A stretch of 64,000 nucleotides of DNA from Neoscytalidium dimidiatum (GCA_037367355.1 CM074695.1:1364001-1428000), one strand, 5' to 3'. Positions 35,664-48,206 are shown, counted from the first letter of the stretch. Program-made: numbers and translations. Notes: generated from the letters alone by a model not told the origin.

Positions 35664-38600
35664 CAGACGTTCGATGTTGTTTCGTTTTCTACAGTACGCG
35701 GTCCCGTAATTGCGACGTGCCACTTAGTTTTTTTTTTTTTTTTTCTCTTTGCGGAGGTCGCCTGTCCGGAACGTTTGTTTTGGTGGTAGGGGCGCGGCGG
35801 AAGATGCCTCGCAGACGTTGGAAGGAGGTTCGGAAGGTGCCTACCGACGTTCGAGGGTGGAAACGGGCACGGGTGTGGGGTGGGGGCTGCGCCTTGCAGG
35901 GCGAGCGGTTGGGGACGGAAGGTGCCTTTCAGACGTTTGAGGACGGATGGGAAGAGGCGGAGGTGGCCGTGATATGGAGTGAGATCGGGATTGTGGGGGA
36001 GTGGGTCGGGGATTGGCGTTGTGGTGCGGTGTATCCTCTCTCTTCTTGCAGCCGGAAGATGCCTTTCAGACGTCGGAGGTTGGGGGTTGGCTGTTACTGT
36101 TCGTTGTTGACTATGCCGCACGTTTGTTTTCTTGTTTTTTTTTTTCTGGGCGACCACGTGGATGCCTTCTGGAAACAATAGGTCAGTGGTGGCGTCCTTT
36201 GGACACACGCGCTGGTCCGAAACGGTGGAGGGTTACCAGACCAGAGGAGACGGAGAGTTGTGGTTCGTGGCATGCGGTGTATCGCGGTGGGAGGCGGCTT
36301 TACTGGGCGCAGAGGAGCGGTAGGAATGCGTGGCTTATTCCTGCTTCCTCCGCCTTCAGGGACAAGGCTTGTTTGCGGAGGACGAGCGACGGGATCAGTG
36401 TTCTGTTCCAAGAAAGCGTTGCGACCACGTGAGCAGCGGGAAGAGAGGAACCGTGGGAGTTTGGGGCGTCACTTTTGGTACGCATGGTGTGCAGGAATAC
36501 CGCCGAGAGAGGAATCCGACGTTCGAAGTTGTTTCACGCTCGCGAGGAGGAATTGGCGTTTGGCGCGTAAGATTTCTACGTGGGGAAAGTGTCCGGATGT
36601 CCTTTTCGCTTTTTCGTTGGTAAGCTACGGTGCTGGCGCCTGGCTGGTTTTCTTGGGTCCTCCTTTCGTCGTCTCTCCAAACCATCCCCCCTCTGCTCCT
36701 TCGGTCCGCTAACGCAACGGAACCGTTTTCCACACCGCGTGCCTAGGCATAGGGCTTGGTCCGGCCCACCGGAGTCGCGGATGTTGCTCCGTTGACGAAC
36801 GACTGGTTACCTGCAGTGGTTGAGCCGTGTTCACTGCTGCTCAGCTCTTCTCCGCAGGCGAGGAAGTCATCGTCTTTCAGCGCAGCGCGGGAACGCCTCG
36901 CGCATGGAGCGGTAGTGCGTTTTGGCAGGGCCGCCCCAACCGCGAGAACAGTTAAACCTGAGGTATTTGCATTAACGCCGCACTGACCAGCTATACGGGA
37001 TGCAAGATACTTCTACTCTTTCATGGCTGGGCTGCGAGGCGGCTACGGTCCGTCACTGCCGAGCTGCGCTACTTGATGGCGGCCTACAGAGGTGGGGGGG
37101 CGTGGTGGCGTCGTTGGTCTCTTGTTCTGGACCCATGCGTAAGAGAGATCTTCGAGTAGCCACCTTATCATCCGCTGTCGGCAGGATCCTTTCAGACGTT
37201 CGATGCTACAGTGTTGCTTAAAGGCTCTAGGGATCGTGGAGAGTCCAGTGGTCTCGCCTTGATGGACCAAGGGCTATAGACTATCGAAGCGTGGTCGCGG
37301 TTTGAGAATACGACGTCTTTACGAAGATCTCTACATTGATTTCTCCGGAGCACCCAGGTTGTGATAGTCGTAGCGGTGCTATTTTTGGAGGCGATGCAAG
37401 AAGACGTCTGGAGAAAACTTCGGGGCTCGGTGAAAGAGAGTCTTGGTTTGACTGAAGTCTGGTCGATCCAATGGCGGCGGCAAACCTTGCCTCCATCATG
37501 CATTGAGCACGAGCAGGGGTGGAACGACGTTCGAAGTTGTCAAGGGTTATGAAGATCCTACGCCTCGTCCCTCGGAAAGTCGTTAGTTGGTGTCACTGTC
37601 TGGGCTGAAAGATGCATAGTGTGCCTGGCACAGAACGGGAGGAGATCGAAGGAATATTTCAGACGTTCAAACATGTAATTAGTCAAAGTCAAAGCTGTAC
37701 TGTACAGTGTTTGGAGCAGCTGGTAGCGCTGAAATGGCAGCACAGGCCGGTGTTGGTTTCTCAATGAAGTAATAGTCACGGCTGTACTTGAAAGCGTTCT
37801 CCCGAAGGATCTCTTCCGACGTTCAAGGTTGCGAGCCAAGGCAGGTATCTCAGAATTTTAGCTTTCCTGGACACCCCAATTGTGGGAACCATGCTGCAAC
37901 GCACATGATCGTAGCCGAGAGGCCGGTAGCTCACTCTCAACCCGCGGGCACGGAAGGATTTCTCCGGGCGTTCGAAGTTATACTCAGGGAAGAACCCAAG
38001 AAACCTGCATGTGGGTAGGGCCCGAACCGCTGATGGATCTTAGACGGGCCTGTAAGAATCCCAGTACATTGCCAGAACCGGTAATACTTGCGGCCGTACT
38101 CCCGGCCGCTGAAGGTCCGAAGGATTTTTTCAGACGTCCGAAGCAAAAGAACCTGCACCCACTGTATTTCAAAGCTTTACGGAACACACAAGCCCAATGA
38201 CACGAGGCCTAGGTGGTAGGCAGGCAAGGCGCACCACTGCTGTCCCTCAAATCCGCCGAAGGAATCCCTCAGGCGTTGGAAGTTGTGTGAAAAACGCCGA
38301 GTTTTAGAGGCCGGGACAAAGAGCAAAGAACAGAGGAAGCCCCCTGCATCTTTGTAAAGCCAGGGAACGATGTTTCTCTGGGCGTGTCGTGCAGCTACAA
38401 GGTTGCAGGGTCGGGGCCAAAGCGTGCTGGCCAATGCCCGAATAGGAAAATGCAAGGGTATGTCGACGTTCGAAGTTGTCGAAGCAGAGGTGAACCGTGT
38501 GGCCTGCGCACTCCTACTGATGGCGGTATTCCGCAGCGGTACGGCCGCAAAGGAGATCCAAATTCCCTAAGCGTTTTCCCCATGTAGTAGTCCCTTGCGG

Positions 38601-41600
38601 CGAAACAAATAACCCCGGAGGATTTCCCCGACACCGCGACACCTCGAATTTGAGTTGTTGGAAGAACCATAATCTGCTGCCATATGGTGAAGAATAGACG
38701 GCGCGCCATTTGAAGGCAGAAGAGCACTACTCAGGCACGCCAACGAGGACCGAAGGCTTTGTGGGGTTGGTGCGTGAGGTGGCTACCTGACGTGGCGGTA
38801 AGTCTTGACGGACAACCCAGCTTGGTCCCCCTGAAGGATTCCTTCAGACGTTCGACGTTGCCATAGTGTTATCGTGACTTTTGCTTTTTCCGGCCCTGCA
38901 AGGCGGGAGAAAGGCTAAAAGGGTGCTGGGAACAGGATCCTGCAGATCTTAGAGCTTACCCTGGGGAGCAGCTTTTCCTCCCAGGAAATGCCCGATGGAG
39001 TAATGGTCTCGGAGCACTTAATCTGATATGCGTGCAAGGATTCTTCGCGACGTCCGAAGTTGTGCAATATAGAGTGTGCAACAGTGAGGCGAAAGCCAAG
39101 TACACCACCTGTCTCAAACGAGTGGCGGGGATGCCGAGGCTTGCACGTCCAGCAACGTAGCCATTGCTGCAGCAGTCAGTCGGAAGGACCCTTTCAGACG
39201 TTCAATGTTGCCTCCTCTGCGCTACGCCAGGAAGCCAACGACAGCCAGATTGCGCCGCCAAAGCAAGAAAGTCCACAACGGCGTCGGGTTCGAGAGGTGT
39301 GGTGTGAGCCTCGTAGAAAACCTCGGCGCCATTGTGGATCTCGGCGGCCGGAATGAGCCTTCAGACGTTTGAACGTGTTGTGATTACAGCGATTCGCATG
39401 TAGCTACATCTCCGCTCGTTATTGAGGACTAGGTTTGTTAGCAGGGTCGAGAACACGATGCACTCGCCCATAGCGTTGTCCGGGGGGAATGGGGGATCCA
39501 CAGTAGCGTCTGTACTCATAGAATGAAGCACGGGAGCCTGCTGAAAGCAGTTAAAACAAAAGGCACTACAGATAGACTTGCCTTAAGCAGGATGATATCG
39601 TTGTGCAGAAGAACACAGTGGTCCGCCAGCCACTGGCCCCGGGTGACATCAAAGGATTTTTTCAGACGTCGGAAGGTCGTCTCATAACCTAGAGATTATT
39701 GGCAAAGACGGACTATGTTGCTAATGTGGAGGCCTGGTAAGTGCTAAAAGACCCTTGGTTGTCCGGCAAAGCTCGTGCCCCTCGCACCGTCGAGTTGTCT
39801 TCCAGCGGCACAGAGGTGGAAGGATCCTTTCCTACGTTCGAACGTGACTGAAACAAAGAAAGAAACCAAGTGGTTCTGAGAGCCTTGCGAACGCATGTCA
39901 AGAGCGGCAGCCAAGTCTGGAACGGAACGCCGGTTGCCGTCCAAGACGTCGGAGCAACCCGTCAGCCAAGGCGCCTCAACAGCAACCACTATCTTTTCGG
40001 CCGCCGCCACGCATGTGTCTTCCAGCCTCCTGTGTAGCAGACGCCCGTAGATGGTCTGCTGCCGAGCTCCGTGGTTCTCACGGGAACTGCTTCAGGAACG
40101 CTGCGAAGGTGGCGTCTCCAGCTGGGACACTATTGCATTACCCGGTTCCGGAACGGAGCGACGTTTGCCGTCCCATGGCCCACAAGTGTTCGCGCGACCA
40201 CAAAACAGAATGACCAGGGCCTGACTTTTCCTACGTTCAAAGTTGCTCGGAGGGAGATCCATGAAGTAACAGGTTCCGAATTCAGCACTCGGAGTAAAAA
40301 TGGATTGCCTTGCTTGCCCGACTTCCATCAACCTCAATATCTGAACAGTAATCAAAGATTGTTCGAATTCAAAAATGCCTTATTCCTCGAACACATAGGT
40401 TTTCAGGGCCAGGCTCTGAGCTTCCAGAGTACAGGCCGGCTTTCAAACCCGGATGATAGCGTTGCAGCCTAAGGACCGTCAGCGTCGTCTTCTAATGGGC
40501 AAAGCTGTCTCCGACCATAATAGTATCGTCACATGGAAGGATTATTTCCTACGTTCAATGTTCTTGTACACTTATCTTAGCAAAACTGACAGAGCATCGG
40601 CTCGGACCTGCATGCAGGCCGAGCAGAAGGCCAATGCTCTACCAGTGCCACGGCCCCGGCTACCTTCGTACAACCACGTCGTTCCGGTGTTCTGGGAAGG
40701 ATTTTTCCCTACGTTCGATCTTCGTGCTCGAGCCATATCGACAAGGCAAAACAAGTACCCATCTAGAATTAGGCTACTCAGGCGGCGTGGTCAAAAAGGT
40801 CCAGTCCGCGTAGTTCACTTTTGTACAAGCGGCATTGCTCCGATACCCGCGAAGGATTGTTTCCTACGTTTGAGGGTATTTCGACGTGAGAAACGCTAAA
40901 TAAGCTGAAGAATATCCAAGGCAGCGTGCAGGAAGACTATCGGAAGTGATAGTTCTGGCCTTGTGGCGGGGATGAATTACTAACGGTCAGCCACAAGGCT
41001 ACGGAGCCTGCGAAAACCAGGACAGGATTTTCACCTACGTTCGATATTGCGTGCTCTTCTTAACACTTGTTTTACGGCCCATCACTGGAACCTGAGGAAC
41101 TCCAGGCAAGAGATCAAGGACCGGAAGACTTCACAGGTGGAGAGATGGTTCTGACAGTAGTTCTCACCGGAAATCTACTGGAAGGCTGTACCGAGCGGCC
41201 AGCTCTACTTAGAGCATCAAAAACGTGACACTCTCACTCTAAGTCCAGAGGACATAATCGCTATTTTTCTCAGAACGTACAAGTAAGCGAGACGCATAAC
41301 CTCTGAAGGATTTTTCCCTGCGTTCGAAGTTGACAGCAATGGAGAGGCCAGAACACCTCAGACGTGCTTAAAGCAGTCCGAGGTAGTAGATAAAGGAACT
41401 CTGCAGTCGATCTCTGTCAGCCACCACGTAAGAGCGCATGGAAGGATCCTTTGCTACGTTCGAAGATACTCACAATAGAACCAACCAAGAAACAACCAGA
41501 GTTTCCCATCACGAGAACCCGCCGCCTCACCGGCTGGGTGCAATGTGCATCCACCGGACCCTTCTCCGCAGCCACCTCGCATCGAGGGCGCTGGAAGGAT

Positions 41601-42034
41601 CCATTCCTACGTTGGAAGTTGTGCTCTGCCAAAACCTCCAGTCCACCTTAGCATGCACCAGAAAGAGAGCCGCGCAGACCAGCTTCGCCAGGGGAACAAC
41701 GGACCACGCGTTCGTCCGTCAGCCTCGACGCAATGGCGCAGCGGAAGGATCCTTTGCTACGTCTGAAGATGACAAGGCCTGGCCTCACCTACGCAAGCCG
41801 TCAGAATCGCCGTAGGTCTGTGAGCGGCATCCACTATTCGCCTCTTGAACGGACGTTCGGCAAAGAGGGTTCAAATCAGCGTGTTCGAGAACACGAATAA
41901 GGATGCGTGAGGACCGGATGACGATGATGCTGACGAACCGTCCGGCGCCACGCAAACACACGCAACGCACATACATTCCTCCCAACACGTGTAGAACGGA
42001 AAACAGAAAGGATTTCTTGCGACGTCTGAGGACG
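35664..42034 (+). repeat. array of about 31 directly oriented, spaced copies of a motif of about 28 bp
   Basis: Consensus block GAAGGATYYTTTC is followed directly by MKACGTTCGAAGTTG. Positions of the ACGT-like core: 35667, 35814, 35847, 35933, 36070, 36519, 37196, 37527, 37663, 37819, 37968, 38134, 38273, 38466, 38638, 38848, 39050, 39198, 39365, 39666, 39834, 40233, 40551, 40711, 40866, 41037, 41320, 41456, 41609, 41759 and 42022. All copies have the same orientation. About half of the intervals are 135-170 bp and several others are near twice that; weak extra copies are visible at about 36568, 39917, 40148 and 40358. Spacers do not resemble each other to the eye. No reading frame spans the array, so it is not a coding repeat. 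It might be a non-coding transcript with a repeated element, an array of protein-binding sites, or a decayed tandem repeat in which only this block is kept. Variant types are ordered along the array. Confidence 0.85.
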
Positions 42035-43401
42035 ATGACCAGCGTACCAACAATCGCCCCAAAAAAAAAAATAAAAGCCCTCGTCTCAAACCCTGCCACT
42101 CCTCCCACGGTAAAAAACCCGTAGTGCCTTCCGAACAAAAGAGATGAAGAGTAGGACACTTACGGCCGTCGCGTTCCTGTTGCGGTAATCCCGCCCTCCG
42201 CCGTGGCGCCGGCAGGATTCCAGAGCACCGAGCCCGCGGCCGCTCACCCCCGTCGCCCAGAACCGCATCCCTTAGCGTCGTCATCATCATCAGCAGCAGC
42301 AGCAGCAGCAGAGCAGCCGACCGCCGGCGCCGGGCGGCGGTTGCCCTCTCTTACTAAGCGCATCTCTCCTATAGTAGCGCGAACCATATAACGTACGGCA
42401 CGCCGGAGGGTGAAGGGAGAGGAGAAACGCCCGCGCAGCAAGCCACTCAAAAAAAAAAAAAAAAGGGAAGCGGGAGGCAGAGATTCCAAGAAATACGCCA
42501 CGCCTAACGACACGCAACGCCCGAAACGAACCGCGGTTTAGCAACTCATCTTTTCTTCTTTTTATGGGGGCGGTTCGCGCACGTTCCGAACGGGATACGC
42601 ATGCCTAAACGGGAAATGCGCGAGAATAGAGTAGAAGGCGAGCTCCCTTCCCCCCCCGCTTACCTTAGTGTACCTGAAAACGAATGAATTCATACCCAGA
42701 ACGGAGTTCTCGGAACGGATCCGAACCTCCAGGCTACTACGTGCGTGGCTCCTGTCCCCTTTGGTTTCCTGCTTTCGGAAGTGCCGTTAGCTGTGCACAG
42801 CGGCGGCGGCGGGCACCTCTCCCGCCGGAGTTGACACCAAAAAAAAGGCTGGGCGGTCTGCCTGCCATTTGGTGGCGGCGTGTTGCACGTCACCCACTCG
42901 CACATGGGCGGCGTTGTGCGTCTGGACCGTTCGATGGGCCAAGGGGGCGTCAACCACCAGCGTCAGAGTAGTGCTGACCGTGCATCAAATAAGTGGACTG
43001 CTGCCCGCCGCGACACTTGACTCTGGCGTGCACATACACCCACAGGCCACTATTCGATGACCGGCCAAGCTGAAAAGAGAGGGAGAGAGATCCAAATTCG
43101 CATTAGAGTGCCTTTCAAAGAAGGGAATATTCCGCTACTAACATCTCTGCCCGATTTCTGTACAGTGGATTTTTGGAGATCGAAGGAGAGAAAAACACCG
43201 CTCGAGCCCCCCAGGGTGAATCAAAATGGGCGGCCCTCGAGAGGAAAAGGGAACGCGCAACAAGAAGAGAATGAAACCCACTTAAAGAGCAGAGCACAGC
43301 AGAGCACAGCAGAGCAGCAGCCTTTCTTTGCCTCGTAAAACGCCTAACCAATGCATACCAATCATACACTTTAAAAAAGGCCGCGGCTCTAGATCTCTCC
43401 A
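42035..43401. other. intergenic right of the array
   Basis: No gene. AGC repeats at about 42290-42313, an A16 run at 42449-42464, a CAGAGCA repeat at about 43280-43320, and the 3' flank of Sec63. The spaced motif is not found after 42034. Confidence 0.45.
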
Positions 43402-45652
43402 CTACTCCTCGTCGGTGTCGGTGTCGGTGTCGGTTTCGCTGGTATCAGACTCTTCGTCTCCCTCAGTGTCGCTTCCGCTGGACTCCTCAACCTTACGAGC
43501 CTTGGGCTTCTTCGTCTCACCACCCTTCATGGCAGCCATCTGTCCTGCAATGGTATCTGCATTCTCATTAGCCATGTTCTAGGAGATGTTTTCATATCGT
43601 GTAAACTCACCCTCATCCGGCTCGCTAATGTCCTCTTCCTCCTCAATCTCCGCTGCCTTCGAAGGGTGATCAACGACAAGAGTCACATCCATCTTGGTAT
43701 CCATGCCAACGTAGCTGTCACACACAAGGTGCATTGTGAACTTGTATTGGCCGGGCTGGGGTGGGGCACCGAACTGCATCTTGAGAGTCTGGACGTTGTA
43801 GGTAGGGTTGCCCTGTTCGTCGAACAGCGGCTTGTCGAACTTGGTGAACGTGAACGGAGGAACTGCAATCTTGCCTTGCCTGCTGTCGGCGAGGAAGACA
43901 TGCCATCTCGGGGAATGATCCCTGGGGAAGTACGGAGCGTAGGCAAGCGGAGGCTGCCCTGCGATTTCAGCCTTCTTGGCCTCCTCGGCCTCGACTCCCT
44001 TCTTGCGGCCGTGCAAAGCATCCAGGTCTCCCTCCTTGGGATCAACATCCTCAAGATCCTTTTCGCTGACCGGGGGAACGTTGGTGGAGCCAGGAGGAAT
44101 GACACGAGCCTTAACGACGAACTGGACCAAGCTGCTAGGAATGATAACCTTCTCACCCAAAACCTTGAAGAAAGCCTTTTCGACCCGCAGATGCGGGAGC
44201 TGACGAGCAACTTTCTCAGCTGTAGCATACTCGCTCTCTGAAAGAAGGCCAGGACCAGTTGCGCGCTTTCGCCTCTCCTCAGCCGGCAGATTCATAAATT
44301 CCAAAACACTCATGTGGACCCGGGCGCTCTCACCCTCGACTGCGCGGACAACGGCTGGAGTGAAACCGGGGAGCTGAAGAAGAGGCGAAGATTTCGGAGG
44401 AATGGCCTGGAGAATGTTCTGGGAGGTGTGGTAGGATGACAGGAGAGGCTGGGTGTTACCGTATGCAAGGGCAACGGCGAAGAAGGCATCATTCAGCTTA
44501 TGAGCAATAGGCGCAACTTCAAACTTTTCGGCGTTCAATGTTTGGTCCTCAAGCTCTACGCGTCCGAGATAGGCCCAAAGCAGAGCCAGAGCCTTCCTGC
44601 GCGCGCCTTCATCGAGCTCCTCCAAAGTCTGACGGTCCTTGATGCTGAGGCCGCCGGCAAGAGGTGACAGCTCACCCTCTTGGAAAAGCTTCGACTCGAT
44701 CTTGGAAAGGCCAGCTTCTGCCTTACTTCCCTTGAATGTCTCTTCAAATTCAGTTCCAGTGCTGAGGGCCGAGAGAACACCACCCTCGCTGAGATCCGGC
44801 TTGTATTCCTTGAAGATGTTTCCGGCACTCGAAACCAAGACCTTCTCTTTGGTAACACGCTGTGTGCCGTACCACCATTTGCCCACTAGGTATGGCAGGA
44901 CAACACCGAGGACGATTCCGTAACCCAGCAAAACATATCTCCCATGGCCCTCGGTAACAATCCACTTCGGCAAGGCGATGCCGATGCTGAAGCTTTGCTT
45001 CCCGTCCGGGTGACCGTATTGCAGGTAGTTGTTGCGAACCTCCTCGTCCGTGAGCGCCTTGAAGGCCTTGGTGTATTCGACCCATTGCTCATTGATGGCT
45101 TCGATAGTCAGGTTCTTCGAGGGATCGGGCTGGGCTTTGTCGGGATGGTGTTTGAGGGAGAGCTTGCGGTAATGCGACTTAATTTCCTTTTCTGATGCGG
45201 ACTGGATGTCATCAGTATTCTAATTTTCCCGTATGGACTGCGCAGACCTACCTTAGAGACATCAAGAACCTCGTAGGGGTCCCAGATCTTGGGGACTGTT
45301 CGCGCAGTCACGATCATCAGGTAGACCATCCAGGCCATGACCAGCCAGCCACCCAAGGCAAACAGAAACTTTCCTAGCTTGCGCTCCTGGCGGCGCAATT
45401 TCTTGCGCTGGCCATCAATGAGGTCGACATGTTCGGGCGTGAAGTCAGACTGTATTCTCGGAGCCGTGTTCTCAAGGTCCTTGCTGCGGGTAAGCAGCGA
45501 GATGGTGACCGGAATAGTCACCAGGCCGGTGATAGTAACGACGAAGTAGGGGAAGAATTGTCCCTGGCAGAGCAGTCAGTCGGGTGGGCGTTGTGCGGAG
45601 GCGGGGCGCGAACGGCGCGTACCTGTTCGTCATAGTTGTAATCGGTGGACAT
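43402..45652 (-). CDS. SEC63: ER translocation protein Sec63, DnaJ-domain subunit
   Basis: Four exons: 45623-45652, 45252-45563, 43611-45201 and 43402-43556, giving 695 residues. The first exon holds only ten codons and the last, behind a 54-nt intron, carries the acidic tail of GSDTEGDEESDTSE type. Membrane segments lie near residues 12-34, 72-94 and 190-215. A J domain between the second and third has HPD at 133-135, followed by two Sec63/Brl domains and a C-terminal acidic region. Sec63 is a membrane partner of the Sec61 channel and recruits the lumenal Hsp70 (BiP/Kar2) for post-translational import. Length and order match fungal orthologues. Confidence 0.96.
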
Positions 45653-46900
45653 AATGAACGACGATGTCCCAGAGGGACGGCGGTGCGGCGGTGACGGAGC
45701 TCAGGCGCGGAGAAAGTCCGTGGAGATGGTGACTGGACGGGGGCGGGCGAAGAGGAAAATTCAGGCAGTTTTGGCCCGGATATGTGGCATGTTCTGAGCG
45801 TCGTATCGAAGGGGACCGGGAAGTTGCGCCTTCAACTGAACAGGTGTCTTGCGCTCGAGCTCCGCCCGCGAATTACAGCCCTAGCTGCGCCAAGATCCAC
45901 GCACGTGATGGCGTGCATCTGCCCTCCCATCGTGCCGCGACAGTAGGTCTCCACCACCAACACGGAAAATCCTAGTGCAGCGACAAGCGGCGTGGCATTC
46001 ACTGCATAATTTACCGGAAATCATACTACTTACTTGTTCATCAGCTACGGCCTTTCAATCGCTGTTATGCACTGCTGAGGAAACAGGAAGGCGACTTGAG
46101 CGCCTTGGCGATAAAGCACGCGCGACGTTTTGCAAGCACGGTCGTGAAGCTGTAGATCTCTCCACGTTTCAAGTCGAAAAGGTAGTTATAATACTCCACG
46201 TGTTCTTTCCAGATCTGGCATATACGTACCTTTTCTTCCTAGACGGTACAGGGTATTTGTCTCGACATGTGGAGCATATTCAATTTCCTACCACGATGGA
46301 CTTTACCCAATTCCAAAAAGCGGCGGCAGAAAAGTCAGGATCGTGATGCTGCGAACAAAGATTGTACGGCCTCATTTTCAAAGAGAGTCGGCCATGTTTG
46401 GCTTTCCCCATTTGTTTAGGTCTGTTCCTGACAAGCGCCCAGGCTCGAAAAACGGACTGGGAGCAATGTGTAAATGCGAGCTTGGAAAAGTAGCGATAGG
46501 GACTACTACACTCCTTCAGACCACTTCGTTGCAATACTTACCAAGCCGGCACATAGTCTGAAATGCCTGGAAGCATGCAATGTCACCGAGCGGATGCTTT
46601 GTCAGCGCCTCTCGGCCGGCTCGGGAAGATGGACTCCCACTCCCGCCCCGAAACTACTCCTCCGTGTCGGCCAGGTCTGTGGTGCCGACAGGAACAGCCA
46701 ATCACTCGCCACTGCTTTCCGAGCGTGAGCCTCATGGAATTAATTCCGTCCCCTAACTCAACCACCAGCTTACGAGATCTCGCCGCTCGCCCTGCTACAC
46801 CTCTCCGGCACATTACCCAACCCAAATACCGAACGCCTCACAATGGCACCATCCTGCAGCAGCACAAAGAGGGGCCTCACCCCGGACGCTGACGGCCCAT
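45653..46900. other. divergent promoter region, Sec63 and dioxygenase
   Basis: 1.25 kb without a supported gene. A short protein-like start at 46292 (MDFTQFQKAAAEK) stops after 18 codons and is not joined to anything I can see. No repeats of note. Confidence 0.4.
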
Positions 46901-47944
46901 ATGAAGTCCCCTAGCCCGCTCTTCCTGATGGCGTCCATACTGTCAGCCATCCGCAAGACCCTCCTGCCCGCCGCAGCAGCAAGCGACCTCCAGCAGCAGC
47001 CCTTCCACTTCGCCGCCAACCAGACCTCAGCCAGCATGCCGCGCGCCCCGGTCGTCTGCGTCTCGCACGGCGGCGGGCCCATGCCCATCCTCGGCGACCC
47101 GGAGCACGCCCAGTTCGTCAAATCCATGCGCGAGCGCGTCCCCGCCATCCTGAAGCTGGGCACGCCCGAGCAGCCCCGCGCCATCGTGCTCGTCACCGCG
47201 CACTGGTCCGAACGCAACCCGACCATCTCCAACGGCCGGAAGCACCCGCTGCTCTACGACTACTACGGCTTCCCGCCTGAGGCCTACAAGCTGAAGTACG
47301 ACGCGCCCGGCGCGCCCGACGTGGCCGCCGAGGTCGCCGAGGCCCTGAAGGCCGAGGGCCTGAAGCCGGACTTCGATGAGGAGAGAGGTAGGGTTCTCCC
47401 CAGGCCAACGACAACCGACATGCGCAAAGCAGTCGAACTCGCTCCCGGAAAGGCTGGCTGACGCGCGACAGGCTGGGACCACGGCGTCTTCATCCCCATG
47501 CTCCTGATCAACCCCAAGGCCGACGTACCCATCGTCCAGATGTCCGTCATGCGCTCCGAGGACCCGGCCGACCACTTCCGCGTCGGGCGCGCTCTCCAAA
47601 AGCTCCGCGATTCCAACGTCGCCATCGTCGGCTCCGGGTTCCCGACCCTACACAATGTGCGAGTTATGTTTACAGGCTTGACGTACGAGAAGTCGTTTAG
47701 GAGCAAGAACGAGGCATGGAGCAGGGCTCTGAACGAGTCGGTGCGAGAGAAAGACCCCGAGGAGAGACAGAAGAAGCTCGAGGAGTGGAGGAAGTTCCCC
47801 AGCGCGTACGACATGCACCCGAGAGGAGGCGCGGAGCATTTCCTGCCTCTGGTCGTGTGTGCTGGAGCTGCCGGCGAAGGGAAGGTTAAGACATACTCGG
47901 ACAAATTCATTGGTCTGGATATGTATTCCTATTACTGGGAATGA
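46901..47944 (+). CDS. LigB-type extradiol ring-cleavage dioxygenase, 4,5-DOPA-dioxygenase-like
   Basis: Exons 46901-47387 and 47472-47944 give 319 residues. The metal and catalytic histidines of the LigB/DODA family are all visible: His56 in CVSHGGGP, His101 in VTAHWSE, His166 in GWDHGVF and His285 in GGAEHFLPL. These enzymes use a non-haem metal to open catecholic rings; the bacterial YgiD and plant betalain enzymes act on DOPA. The 46 residues before MPRAPVVCV are basic and Ser/Ala-rich and could be a mitochondrial signal; a start at 47036 (MPRAP) would remove them. It converges with an ABM-domain gene, a frequent partner of aromatic oxidation. The substrate is unknown. Confidence 0.9.
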
Positions 47945-48206
47945 ACTGATGCACAGCGAGGCGTATTTGGGTATTAATGGGCGGAGTTGAGGTCTAGTTA
48001 TGTAATACAGCCGCAGAGCGTCATCATGTAGAATCTGAGCCAATGTTCTGCAGCCGGCCATTTCGTGCTTCCTTTCGAATTCCCTTTTTTTTTTTTTTTT
48101 TTTAGCTCTCCACCAGCTGCGAAGCCACCATGAACTCTGAGTAATCGCTCAACTTGCAAACCAACGGCGTCAGCGGTCGACATGGAGCTGTTGCTATATT
48201 CAAAAC

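Noticed and set aside
35664..42034. CRISPR array
   Set aside because: The spaced repeats recall one, but the host is a eukaryote, repeats are degenerate, spacers are 100-300 bp and unequal, and there are no cas genes.
35664..42034. Centromere or RIP-mutated transposon
   Set aside because: The region is not AT-rich, shows no transposase or polyprotein remnants and no terminal repeats, and lies between conserved housekeeping genes.
46292..46346. Protein-like start MDFTQFQKAAAEK
   Set aside because: Stops after 18 codons; no splice donor leading to a further exon was found.
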